Shown here: positions 26,021-33,440 of the stretch, in pieces | How positions within the stretch are numbered: position 1 is the first letter of the stretch | How the letters are laid out: every line of letters begins with the position of its first letter | Origin: an uncultured Oscillospiraceae bacterium | GTDB taxonomy: Bacteria; Bacillota; Clostridia; Oscillospirales; Acutalibacteraceae | Reading direction: 5' to 3' | NCBI GenBank assembly: GCA_900549055.1 | Contig: URNB01000013.1 | Coordinates: 1 to 33,440 of the forward strand | DNA length: 33,440 nucleotides | The notes under the pieces: model-generated | Database searches by the model: none | The model's input: only the letters and a program-made list of their open reading frames with translations | Told to the model about the DNA's origin: nothing | Position numbers and translations under genes: made by a program

Positions 26021-28870
26021 TTACTCAAGACCGAACTCTTTTCTCTTCTGAATAAGCTCTCGGTTTATCTTATCGGTGTAATCGTATAAAGCGTCGGTCG
26101 GGTCTGTATCCTTATATACAACCGCCCTGAAAGCGTTGGTTATATTTCGGCTTAAGAAGTAGCTGCCGGGTACGTTTTCAACCGCGGTCAGATTCTGCAT
26201 TTGTTTGCTGAATATTTCCTTGCTCTTTTTAGGCCACGAGCTGTACCTGAATGCCTCGGAATTTGCCGAGCTGTAACGTCCCGACGGACCCAGAAGCCCC
26301 TCTATTTCGTTTGCAAACTCCTGCTGTATTTCGGCGGAGGTCCACCACTTAAGGAAGTCCCACGCCTCGTTTTTATGCTTTGATGACGCTAAGATCATCG
26401 CTCCCGAGGCGCTCGAAATCGCTGTGTGGTCAACCGTTCCGTCCGACTTTACGGTTCCGGGAATCTGAGCTATATCCCAAAGACCGTCAATTTCGGGTGC
26501 GGAAACGGCAATCTCATTGTAGAACGAAAGCCCCGAAATGCCTATCGGCATTTCGCCCGTGCGGAATCTGTTCATGAAATTATAAGTAAGCGGGAAGCCG
26601 TAGTTTGAATAAAGGTTTGTAAAGAACCTGAAAGCGTCGATAGACTCCACACTGTCAAGCAGACAGTACTCGCCGTCGTTAGCGTATATTTCAAGCCCGC
26701 GCTGCTTGTAGATCGACATATACATACCCACAAGGTTTAAAACCGATGTGTTTGAGGTGGTCATGTTGCCGGGGTCTGTCGGTATGCCGAACTCCATATT
26801 GTTTTTGCTCAGCGTATACGAAAGCGCTATTACATCGTCCCATGTCCGCGGAACCTTTGCGCCCAGCTCTCCAAAAACGTCGGTGCGGTAATAAAGCACC
26901 GGGAAAGATATTGTTTCGGGCAGCGCGTACACCTTTCCGAGATATGTAAACGGAATACTGAGTGACTCGTTAAACCGCGTTTTTATTTCGCCGTAGTCGG
27001 AAAAATCCGAAAGCGGAACAGCGGCGTTGCGCATTGCAAAGTTAAATACATCGGGCGTGCTGTTTATAACCGCATCGGGCCCCACGCCCGCAACCGCCGC
27101 GCTTATAAGCGAAGCCTGAACCAGCTGAACGCGTACTATAATGCCGGTGTTTGCGGTAAAGGAATTTGCCGTCATATTGCGGACTATCTGCGCCTGCTCT
27201 CTGCCGCCGCCTATCCAAACGGTTATAGGTTTTGAATTTTCATCGTTATTGCCGAGGTCGCCCATATTCTGATAATCAGCCGAGAAAGAGTAAAGCAGCT
27301 TGTTTATACCGAAACCTAGCTTTAATAATAAGCCGCCGTCCGCCGCAGGCATATCGTCCGAATCGCCGCCCACTCCTATAACGTCTATAAGCAAGGGCTG
27401 CTGTTTCATTGTGCTGCATTGCGAGCTTAAAGAGCCTATGTTTGTTTTGAAGTAGGAAAATTCGGACGGAATGGTGTCGGGGTCCTTATTCATGTCGGTC
27501 ATTTGCCGCACAAGCGTCCGCATTAAAGCGACGGTTGTGTTTCCTCTGCCGCTGTTGGCCTCAAGCCAATCGGCGCAAAGCGAAAGGGTTTCCGCCTGCA
27601 CTTTAAGCTCGGCTATCTCGTCGGGGCACAAAACGCCCAGGCGGTAATCGCGTAAAAGATCGGGCTCCGCGCCCATAATAATTAAAAATCTGCGGTAAAT
27701 GTTATTAAGCGCGTCGGCTGTATTCTCGGTAAGTCGGATTACCGTATCCATTTTTCCGAGGGTAACAACCATGCGTATTTCGTTTTCGCCCTTTTTCAAG
27801 TGGAACAGGAAATCCTCTCCGTCGCTGCCCAAAGTAACCGTCTGCCAGTCGGCGCTGTACGGCATCACAATGCTTTGCGCCTCTTTAAACGGCAGCCTGC
27901 CGTTTATGTATATCGCCCTTGAAGAGGAAAGACCGATAGAATAATTCTGCTTGGCGCGCATATGAATTTTGTAAAGGCCGTCCTCGGGGGCGTCAACCAT
28001 CCAGGCTATGTAATCCCCCGGCGTATTCCACTGTGTGCCGCCTATGCTGTTGAGCTTAACCAGCCCGTCGGATCTCGGTGTGTTGAGCGCCGAGCTTCTG
28101 TCAGATACGGGATAAAACATTGTGGATGATTTATAAGCCGCGTTTTCACCCTGATAGAGCTTTATATCCCCTTTTATTTCGGAATATCCGTTTTCGGAAT
28201 ATTCGTTTTTCACATCGGCGTAGGATTTTACTGCGGCAGACGGTTCAAGTATTACCGCCTGTATTTCGGCGTTGCCGCTGAGAATTTCCGTTTCAAGCAC
28301 CGATTTGCCGACGTCAAGATAAACGCCCAGCGGCTGCGTGTATGTAAGCGAGCTGTCAAACAGATAATTTTCGGTCACGCGCTTCGCCGCTGTCTGGTCG
28401 GGTCGTAAATCGTTACCGAATTTATCCTGCACAAGCGGCAATACATCGCGGTATTCATCCGGCAGTACAACCGAGTCAAGCTCTTTATACGGAATTTTGC
28501 CGTTCAGCCTTACGCATATCTGTGTTCCGCTTTCATCATTTGCGGGCTTAGGTAAATACCTTACCCTAATATAATAAATACCTGCCGCAGAGGCGTTTGT
28601 TTCCCATCGGAATACCGCACCGTTCTTTTGTGCGCTGTCCGCGTTAAACTCCAATTCATCGGTTCCGTCCGTTTCGGTTTTGCCGCAGCCCGTAAGATAT
28701 GCTTCGTAGCTGTCGCTTTTTCCGGTTTCGGTTTCGCGTTCTGTAAGCGCCGAAATGCTTACCGTTTTGTTTTCGGATTTTTCCGCGCTGCCGCAGCCCG
28801 AAAAAAGCAAGGTCAAAATAGAAACCGTTAAAGCCATGGCAATAATGGATTTTTTTGAACCGGTATACAT
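26021..28870 (-). CDS. Very large solute-binding lipoprotein with N-terminal carbohydrate-binding-like modules
   Basis: A 949-aa lipoprotein with lipobox LFSGC (lipidated C26). Two beta-sandwich modules (about 40-215 and 225-390) with sugar-binding-domain features (AGIYYIRVRYLP, APEDGLYKIHMRAK, and FKEAQSIVMP beside INGRLP) and a helical connector come before the family 1 solute-binding fold, which starts near residue 545 (PITVWIGGGREQAQIVRN). Ordinary CUT1 binding proteins are 400-550 aa, so about half is extra. The extra modules probably hold polymer or guide long oligosaccharides. The start is ATG with GAGGTGAT upstream. It is the first gene of the long leftward run. Upstream lies a 168-base region with two inverted repeats and a decayed AraC gene on the other strand. 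Confidence 0.87.
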   Translation of the reverse strand: MYTGSKKSIIAMALTVSILTLLFSGCGSAEKSENKTVSISALTERETETGKSDSYEAYLTGCGKTETDGTDELEFNADSAQKNGAVFRWETNASAAGIYYIRVRYLPKPANDESGTQICVRLNGKIPYKELDSVVLPDEYRDVLPLVQDKFGNDLRPDQTAAKRVTENYLFDSSLTYTQPLGVYLDVGKSVLETEILSGNAEIQAVILEPSAAVKSYADVKNEYSENGYSEIKGDIKLYQGENAAYKSSTMFYPVSDRSSALNTPRSDGLVKLNSIGGTQWNTPGDYIAWMVDAPEDGLYKIHMRAKQNYSIGLSSSRAIYINGRLPFKEAQSIVMPYSADWQTVTLGSDGEDFLFHLKKGENEIRMVVTLGKMDTVIRLTENTADALNNIYRRFLIIMGAEPDLLRDYRLGVLCPDEIAELKVQAETLSLCADWLEANSGRGNTTVALMRTLVRQMTDMNKDPDTIPSEFSYFKTNIGSLSSQCSTMKQQPLLIDVIGVGGDSDDMPAADGGLLLKLGFGINKLLYSFSADYQNMGDLGNNDENSKPITVWIGGGREQAQIVRNMTANSFTANTGIIVRVQLVQASLISAAVAGVGPDAVINSTPDVFNFAMRNAAVPLSDFSDYGEIKTRFNESLSIPFTYLGKVYALPETISFPVLYYRTDVFGELGAKVPRTWDDVIALSYTLSKNNMEFGIPTDPGNMTTSNTSVLNLVGMYMSIYKQRGLEIYANDGEYCLLDSVESIDAFRFFTNLYSNYGFPLTYNFMNRFRTGEMPIGISGLSFYNEIAVSAPEIDGLWDIAQIPGTVKSDGTVDHTAISSASGAMILASSKHKNEAWDFLKWWTSAEIQQEFANEIEGLLGPSGRYSSANSEAFRYSSWPKKSKEIFSKQMQNLTAVENVPGSYFLSRNITNAFRAVVYKDTDPTDALYDYTDKINRELIQKRKEFGLE

Positions 28871-28931
28871 TTAATCACCTCTGAGTAATAGTGTTTTATC
28901 ACAATAAAATATGAATGTCTTTTCTTTCCCC

Positions 28932-28980
28932 GCACGTTTTTATGCAAAAGCGAAACCGAATTCGCTTTGGCATGACGTGC
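28932..28980. repeat. Imperfect inverted repeat upstream of the transport cluster
   Basis: GCACG at 28932 pairs with CGTGC ending at 28980, and the inner arms AAGCGAA (28948-28954) and TTCGCTT (28961-28967) are perfect, with a short ATGC/GCAT match between. No T-run follows on either strand, so it is more likely an operator or 5'-leader structure than a terminator. It lies 62-110 bases before the binding-protein start. No convincing -35/-10 pair was found in 28871-29038. Confidence 0.5.
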
Positions 28981-29000
28981 AGTTTCTAAAAAAGGTTATA

Positions 29001-29022
29001 AGCGATTTTTATACAAAACGCT
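29001..29022. repeat. Small inverted repeat (AGCG...CGCT), possible operator
   Basis: AGCGATTTT and AAAACGCT flank a short centre, 20 bases from the larger inverted repeat and just before the decayed AraC gene. The core has some likeness to catabolite (cre) or LacI-type sites but with too many mismatches to name it. Confidence 0.25.
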
Positions 29023-29038
29023 ATAATTAAATATAGAT

Positions 29039-29282
29039 ATGCTTGCACAAAAGATAGATTTCTCGCATTACGCCGCTTTGGTAAAAAACGCCCGTTGAAT
29101 TTGCCAACTCTGTAAGAATTTCTCACGCCTGCAAGCTTATTGATATTTACGGTAAGGAAATATCGGTAACCGAGCTTTCGGAAAAATGCGGGTTTTCAAA
29201 TCCCGCGTATTTCTCGCGCGTTTTCAAAAGCATTAAATCAATGAGCCCCGTACAGTATATTAAAAGCTCAGCCGCCTCTTAA
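29039..29282 (+). pseudogene. AraC-family regulator remnant (C-terminal helix-turn-helix region only)
   Basis: On the plus strand, one frame reads MLAQKIDFSHYAALVKNAR and stops at 29098. The next frame, open from 29085, continues PVEFANSVRISHACKLIDI... EKCGFSNPAYFSRVFKSIKS to TAA at 29280-29282. Together they match the double helix-turn-helix domain of AraC regulators with a frameshift or small deletion between the helices. The N-terminal sensor domain is absent. The remnant lies divergent to the transport cluster and its end overlaps the 3' end of the FAD oxidoreductase gene by 15 bases. It may be the lost regulator of the cluster (inference). Confidence 0.7.
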
Positions 29283-31271
29283 TTTTAAATAAAACCGTTC
29301 CGCGATCTGCTTTTCCTCATCGGTAAGCTCTTCGCGGTTTTCTATGCCCTTGAATTTTTCGTAGGTCATATATTTCGCGCCCATGTTGTTAATGCGCCAC
29401 ATTCGCTCCTTATTATCAAGCGGCAACGCCGTGCCCTCGGGGTAGGTAACGTATTTGTTACATTCCGGAAAAGCGAGATGCTCATAATTTCCCGGCTCGT
29501 ACGCATGGTACGGTTTTATAACAACGCCGCGCTCCATAAGCCTTTTCAGCTTTTCAAAATGCGTTGTGTAAATATCCCGCGGCAGGCAGTTTTCCTCTGT
29601 GCAGATAGCTGCCGCAAGCCCCGCCACCTCGCCGAGTACGCCCAAGGTTCTCATAACCCTTACGCACGAAAACGCTATATGCGTAGCGCTTATTATTCTT
29701 CCGCCCAAAAACAGGTTTGAAATATCCTTTGAATATAAGCAGCGGTACGGCACGGGATAGTGCCTGCCTATACCGCGGTGTATCGCGCAGGAGCGGAACG
29801 GCTCGGGGAACAGCTTCACATTCATCGGGTCGGGATAATGTATATCGATATCCCATGTTGCGGAAGCTGTTTCGTCCTCGTGTGGTATATGGTTTTCTAT
29901 ATCGTTTTCATTTAAAACCAAATCGCCCTTTACGCGGTAGCTTTCGCGCTTGCCGCCCAAAGGAGACGCCCATTTAAGCCGCCTGAAAGCGTATTCTTCC
30001 TTTCTTGAATAACGGTTTTTAAGAAAAGACCAGTTACCGAAAACGGTCATCAGCGAATAATCCCTGATATATTCGGTTTCGTCCGCCATATCGCGGTACT
30101 GACCCGCTTCCCACTCCCAATCGCCGCTGAACACCTTGTAGCTGCGTTTTTCGTCAAATTCAATTCCCCAGTCAATATCGGGGAAGTCGTCCTTTTCATC
30201 TGTTTCCTCGGAATACCATGTCACGGTCATGCCCATAACCTGATTATCCGCCTTTTCGGGAGCCAGCTGCTCGTTATATTCGTCCGCCGCCTCCGTGCCG
30301 TACATAACATCCGCGCCGCCGAGCCGCGCTAAAACCGCGTCGCCCGTGCAATCGGCAAATAATTTGCCCTTGTATTTTTTTATTTTGCCCGTATAAATAT
30401 TTTTGGTTGTTACCGAGGAAATTTTATCCCCGTTCTTTTCAAGGGCTATGACTCTTTCGTTTAAGGAGAGCGTATATCTACCGTTTGCCCATACCTTTGC
30501 GGTGTAAAAGGCGTTCGCCTTTCTTTCGTCCTCGTAGAAATGTCCGTCAAACGAACCGGGCGAGCCGAATACCGGCGATATATCCTGCAAAACGTTTCCG
30601 AGATTTGGATACGGCTCCGAGCGAACCTGACCGCCCAGCCCCACCTTTATTTCGGAGCTGTTGCAGCCGCCGAGCACCGGTCTGTCCTGAATAAGGCATA
30701 CGTTAATGCCCTCACGCACGGCGGCAAGCGCCATGCAGGTGCCCGCTATTCCGCCGCCGCATACAACCATGTCGTACAGCGTTTCATCCTCTCCGGCGAT
30801 AACGCCCGATACCTCGCGGCGAAATTCCTCGGTATTTTTCGGAATATCGTTTTTATCGGTTGTAAGAAACACCGCGTCGCACCTGCCGTTAAAGCCCGTA
30901 AGGTCGCGCAGCGACATTCTGTGCGTCTTCCCGCTTTCAAGCTTCATAGCGCCCGCATACTGCCAATCCCACTCTTTGCCGTTTGTGCCGAGGGTATTTT
31001 CAAAGCAGTTATCGTCTATCATAAGTTTAAAGGTGCCTGCGGGTGTTCCGCGTTTCCACACGGCGGTCCAATCGCGGGTGCGCACATATGCGTACCACTT
31101 TCCGCTTTCGGGCAGTTTTATGTGTGTAACGGCGTCTGCCACCGGGGAGCCCAAACCGTGCGCCATAATGTAAGAAGAGCCCATTATATTCATAGACTGC
31201 TGGTCAACTACCCAGCCGCCCAAATTTTCAAAACTTTCAGCTTCGGTAAAAAACCTGCCCACTTTAAACAC
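29268..31271 (-). CDS. FAD-dependent oxidoreductase with N-terminal beta-sandwich domain
   Basis: A 667-aa protein. Residues 1-150 form a carbohydrate-binding-like beta-sandwich (ESGKWYAYVRTRDW, RMSLRDLTGFNGRCDAVFLT). From 166 the FAD_oxidored (PF12831-type) fold begins with the dinucleotide motif GGGIAG (172-177) and RPVLGGCNSSE, and runs to the end. No signal peptide is seen. Proteins of this family are common in polysaccharide utilisation loci but their substrates are mostly unknown; oxidation of a sugar or uronate is a guess. The start appears to be GTG at 31271 with a weak purine-rich site. It follows the dehydrogenase gene by 16 bases and is probably co-transcribed with it. Confidence 0.82.
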   Translation of the reverse strand: MFKVGRFFTEAESFENLGGWVVDQQSMNIMGSSYIMAHGLGSPVADAVTHIKLPESGKWYAYVRTRDWTAVWKRGTPAGTFKLMIDDNCFENTLGTNGKEWDWQYAGAMKLESGKTHRMSLRDLTGFNGRCDAVFLTTDKNDIPKNTEEFRREVSGVIAGEDETLYDMVVCGGGIAGTCMALAAVREGINVCLIQDRPVLGGCNSSEIKVGLGGQVRSEPYPNLGNVLQDISPVFGSPGSFDGHFYEDERKANAFYTAKVWANGRYTLSLNERVIALEKNGDKISSVTTKNIYTGKIKKYKGKLFADCTGDAVLARLGGADVMYGTEAADEYNEQLAPEKADNQVMGMTVTWYSEETDEKDDFPDIDWGIEFDEKRSYKVFSGDWEWEAGQYRDMADETEYIRDYSLMTVFGNWSFLKNRYSRKEEYAFRRLKWASPLGGKRESYRVKGDLVLNENDIENHIPHEDETASATWDIDIHYPDPMNVKLFPEPFRSCAIHRGIGRHYPVPYRCLYSKDISNLFLGGRIISATHIAFSCVRVMRTLGVLGEVAGLAAAICTEENCLPRDIYTTHFEKLKRLMERGVVIKPYHAYEPGNYEHLAFPECNKYVTYPEGTALPLDNKERMWRINNMGAKYMTYEKFKGIENREELTDEEKQIAERFYLKLRGG

Positions 31272-31287
31272 CCCGATTCTTCTTTTT

Positions 31288-31992
31288 TTACAGCGGATTA
31301 ACCTGTTTATCTATTCCCCATACCGTTACATCCTCAACAACCGCCCGCTGCGGCAGATTTGCAACATAAATCACGGTTTCGGCAATATCCTCGGGCTTCA
31401 GCAAATCCGTAGTTTCGCCTACGCCGCACGCGCGCTGAAATCCCGTGCTGGCAGAGGATGGTATAACGCAGGATACCCTGACGTTGTAAGGCTGCATTTC
31501 AAGATACATTCCCTTGGAAAAATTCAGCACCCCCGCCTTTGCAGCGGCATATACCGACCATGCGGGCCAGCACTCTCTGGCGCAAACGGATGATATATTA
31601 ATCATTGTGCCGCTGCCCTGCGCTTTCATTATATCGGCTGCCGCGCGGCAGCCGTATACCACGCTGTTCAGATTAAGCTTTATAACCGCGTCGATTTCAT
31701 CTGTTGATTGCTCCGTAACCTCTTTTATCGCAATACCGCCGCCTGCGTTATTAACAAGTATATCCAGTCTGCCGTATTTCCCGCGCACCGTATCCGCCAG
31801 TCTTTCCCAATCTGCGGGAACGGTGACGTCCATCGGAAACGCCATATCGCCGCCCACCTCTTCGCAGGCGTTTTTCAGCTTTTCGGCGTTGCGCGCCGTC
31901 ATGATTACGGTGTCGCCGTTTTTCTTAAACAGCTCCGCGCAGGCTTTACCGTAACCGCTTGAGGCGCCCGTAATAACTACTATTCTTGACAT
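31288..31992 (-). CDS. Short-chain dehydrogenase/reductase
   Basis: A 234-aa classical SDR: TGASSGYG nucleotide motif (8-15), NNAG (81-84), catalytic Ser at 134/135 and YAAAK (Y148, K152). The length is normal. It is an NAD(P)-dependent oxidoreductase whose substrate cannot be told from sequence. Its place between an AraC regulator and a FAD oxidoreductase suggests sugar or sugar-acid interconversion. The start is ATG at 31992 with AAAGG upstream, 27 bases after the regulator stop. Confidence 0.9.
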   Translation of the reverse strand: MSRIVVITGASSGYGKACAELFKKNGDTVIMTARNAEKLKNACEEVGGDMAFPMDVTVPADWERLADTVRGKYGRLDILVNNAGGGIAIKEVTEQSTDEIDAVIKLNLNSVVYGCRAAADIMKAQGSGTMINISSVCARECWPAWSVYAAAKAGVLNFSKGMYLEMQPYNVRVSCVIPSSASTGFQRACGVGETTDLLKPEDIAETVIYVANLPQRAVVEDVTVWGIDKQVNPL

Positions 31993-32019
31993 ATGATTTT
32001 TTCCTTTAACAACATATTT

Positions 32020-32847
32020 TTAACTGTAAACGGGAACGCATATTTCCCACTCAAATCCGTCTTCCGACATATCGAATGGATAAACCTCCACCGTCGGAAT
32101 GTCCTCGTTTCTTTTAAGATTGGCTGACGGAAGCCACTCGTATAAAATTTTGCCGTAAACCTTGTTTACCGGGTCGTCATCAACCGTATTGAGCTTAAAG
32201 CACGCCCACAAACTTCCCGGTATTTTTTCAGACTGCATTGCGCCGTCTGCCCGCGCCGATTTTTCACCTATGGTGCATAAAACGTTTTCATTGCTGTTTC
32301 TGTAAGCTACATAAAGTTTTTCGGTATTCAGCTTTTTATCCGCACCGCTTTCGTAAAAGCCGTTCCATACGCTTTCGCAGCAGCAGCTATCAGTTATAAC
32401 CGACCCCTCGGAGAACCCGTTTATGTAAAATCCGTCCGATTTTCTTACGCTGAAATCCACATATTCGCCCGAGCTTATGTTTATCTCAAACCTGGGCACA
32501 GTGAAAAGTTTAATTTCCGCCTTTTCCTTTAAAAGCACCGTGGGCGCCACCCCGTGATATTCGCCGAAAGCCTTTGTAAAGGCGGATTGACTCGAATAGC
32601 CGTATTTTTCCGCAAGAGTCAGAATATCCGTTGGTTTATCCTTTATAAGCTCCAGCGCCGTCAGAGATAACCGTCTTTTCCTTATGTATTCCGATATGGG
32701 ACACCCGATTACAAAGGAAAAAATTCTTCTGAACTCATAAACCGATAAGCCCATTTTTGAAGACAGCGTTTTGCAATCAAGGTCGGCAGTGATATTATCT
32801 TCTATATAATCAATAACATCCTTTATTTTTTGCAGACCTATATACAT
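32020..32847 (-). CDS. AraC-family regulator with GyrI-like effector-binding domain
   Basis: A 275-aa regulator. I chose ATG at 32847 (MYIGLQKIKD), not an upstream in-frame start, because a near-perfect GGAGGTGAT lies just before it (32852-32860). The AraC double helix-turn-helix domain is at the N-terminus (about 1-108; LAEKYGYSSQSAFTKAF is the second helix-turn-helix), followed by a GyrI-like/Rob-type ligand domain (about 115-275; VYGKILYEWLPSAN, WEICVPV). This layout resembles Rob and BmrR-like sensors rather than AraC itself. It heads the SDR and FAD oxidoreductase genes and probably controls them. Confidence 0.88.
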   Translation of the reverse strand: MYIGLQKIKDVIDYIEDNITADLDCKTLSSKMGLSVYEFRRIFSFVIGCPISEYIRKRRLSLTALELIKDKPTDILTLAEKYGYSSQSAFTKAFGEYHGVAPTVLLKEKAEIKLFTVPRFEINISSGEYVDFSVRKSDGFYINGFSEGSVITDSCCCESVWNGFYESGADKKLNTEKLYVAYRNSNENVLCTIGEKSARADGAMQSEKIPGSLWACFKLNTVDDDPVNKVYGKILYEWLPSANLKRNEDIPTVEVYPFDMSEDGFEWEICVPVYS

Positions 32848-32872
32848 AAATATCACCTCCAGTTTGTTCAAT

Positions 32873-32881
32873 ATTATCACA
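32873..32881 (-). promoter_or_regulatory. Possible extended -10 promoter of the AraC gene
   Basis: On the minus strand TGTGATAAT forms an extended -10 (TG-n-GATAAT) about 26 bases before the ATG at 32847, leaving a short leader that holds the GGAGGTGAT site. No good -35 is present, which is tolerable for extended -10 promoters. Confidence 0.35.
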
Positions 32882-32930
32882 GTTAAAGAAAAAAATCTTG
32901 TCTTTTCATGCACAATTAAGCAAAATGCGC

Positions 32931-33189
32931 TTATATGCCTAAAATATTCCTGATTGACGAGGCATCAACCTCGGGTAATTTTATGTCGGAAACTGCCGAA
33001 ACAGCGGCTGCCGCAGTTTCCCGTACAGTGGCTCATTAGCCCCGAGGTGGAAATTCCGCCCACCTCTCCGCATTGCTCGGCAAGTATGACCTTTGCGCCG
33101 TTTTTCGCCGCGGTATACGCCGCCGCAAATCCCGAGAGTCCAGCCCCCAAAACCAATACGTCTGTTTCAACCGAAGTTCTGTTAACCAT
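32931..33189 (-). pseudogene. FAD-dependent oxidoreductase remnant, internally deleted
   Basis: From ATG at 33189 (GAGG 5 bases upstream) the frame reads an FAD-binding N-terminus with VLVLGAGLSGFAAAYTAA and EQCGEVGGISTSGL, then ends after 74 aa with TGA at 32965. A second frame continues AVSDIKLPEVDASSIRNILG to TAA at 32931, resembling the C-terminal tail of the same family. The several hundred middle residues are missing. I read this as a deletion remnant of a second FAD_oxidored gene that once stood ahead of the regulator. The N-terminal identification is firm, the tail match weaker. Confidence 0.65.
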
Positions 33190-33241
33190 AATTGCCTCAT
33201 CTTTTCCTGAAATATTCACAATACATTTAAGTTTTCCTGCT

Positions 33242-33294
33242 TTGCACTTTAATTTTATATCATTTTCATAAGTCTTTCATTTAAAAAAGTGCAA
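33242..33294. repeat. 9-bp inverted repeat upstream of the FAD remnant
   Basis: TTGCACTTT (33242-33250) and AAAGTGCAA (33286-33294) are perfect inverted copies 35 bases apart in an AT-rich region, about 50-105 bases before the remnant's start. The spacing suits a dimeric regulator or a looped operator. The binder is unknown. Apart from this and the terminator, nothing was seen in 33190-33440. Confidence 0.35.
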
Positions 33295-33396
33295 GAAAAC
33301 TTTACTATATCGCAAAAGTATTATCAAAAGAACAATCGGTTTTTGTATATTATAATTATAACCAGCCGCCGTGTATACGGCAGCTCCAGCCTGTCG

Positions 33397-33425
33397 AAAA
33401 AGTCCAGCAAAAGCTGGGCTTTTTT
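33397..33425. terminator. Bidirectional intrinsic terminator
   Basis: AGTCCAGC (33401-33408) pairs with GCTGGGCT (33413-33420) around an AAAA loop, with one G-U pair. A-tract and T-tract flanks give a U-run on either strand. It probably closes a gene beyond the right edge and insulates the AraC-SDR-FAD group from it. Confidence 0.75.
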
Positions 33426-33440
33426 ACGTAAATATGGTAT

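Noticed and set aside
28932..28980. Intrinsic terminator at the large inverted repeat
   Set aside because: No run of T follows the stem on either strand.
29001..29022. Catabolite-response (cre) site upstream of the transport cluster
   Set aside because: Best alignment to the cre consensus has at least three mismatches, including conserved outer positions.
30540..31301. Long plus-strand open frame (253 aa) over the FAD oxidoreductase gene
   Set aside because: It lies opposite a clear FAD-binding protein, lacks a recognisable domain and has no good start context.

Overview
The window looks like a Gram-positive Clostridia chromosome, probably an Oscillospiraceae/Ruminococcaceae-type plant-fibre or gut/rumen organism. 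The reasons are strong GGAGG ribosome-binding sites, lipobox lipoproteins, type I dockerins, Listeria/Bacteroides (InlB B) repeats, and CUT1 sugar transporters with no local ATPase. No rRNA, tRNA, CRISPR array or phage was seen, and the genus cannot be fixed from the sequence alone.

Layout, right to left because nearly everything is on the minus strand. At 33.4-28.9 kb there is a bidirectional terminator, a decayed FAD-dependent oxidoreductase, an AraC/GyrI-type regulator, a short-chain dehydrogenase, a large FAD-dependent oxidoreductase, and a broken AraC regulator on the plus strand. At 28.9-17.6 kb lies a transport block: a 949-aa solute-binding lipoprotein, a permease pair, an NHL-repeat/Yip1 membrane protein, a DUF5696 protein and a second permease pair, several with 4-bp ATGA overlaps. 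At 17.55-0.48 kb lies a surface glycan block: a membrane-anchored protein of six InlB/carbohydrate-binding module pairs, a GH5 lipoprotein, a protein with four pairs plus dockerin plus GH5, a cytoplasmic DUF4091/GH123-like enzyme, a second solute-binding lipoprotein, and a protein with three pairs plus dockerin. A truncated ISL3-family insertion sequence closes the left edge.

The simplest working model (inference) is a beta-glucan or beta-mannan utilisation locus. Multimodular surface proteins bind the polymer, two GH5 enzymes with near-identical catalytic domains cut it (one lipid-anchored, one dockerin-bearing), two binding proteins feed two permease pairs energised by an ATPase encoded elsewhere, and DUF4091, SDR and FAD enzymes process the products.

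Most notable: the largest surface protein is split by one in-frame TAG although reading stays open for 1,100 codons beyond it, while TAG ends two other genes normally. Thirteen copies of the same two-domain unit occur in three proteins, with about 91% DNA identity between copies 15 kb apart. A dockerin sits inside a protein ahead of its GH5 domain. One binding protein carries a seven-cysteine cluster. A double-permease system is organised around DUF5696 and NHL/Yip1 proteins of unknown role.
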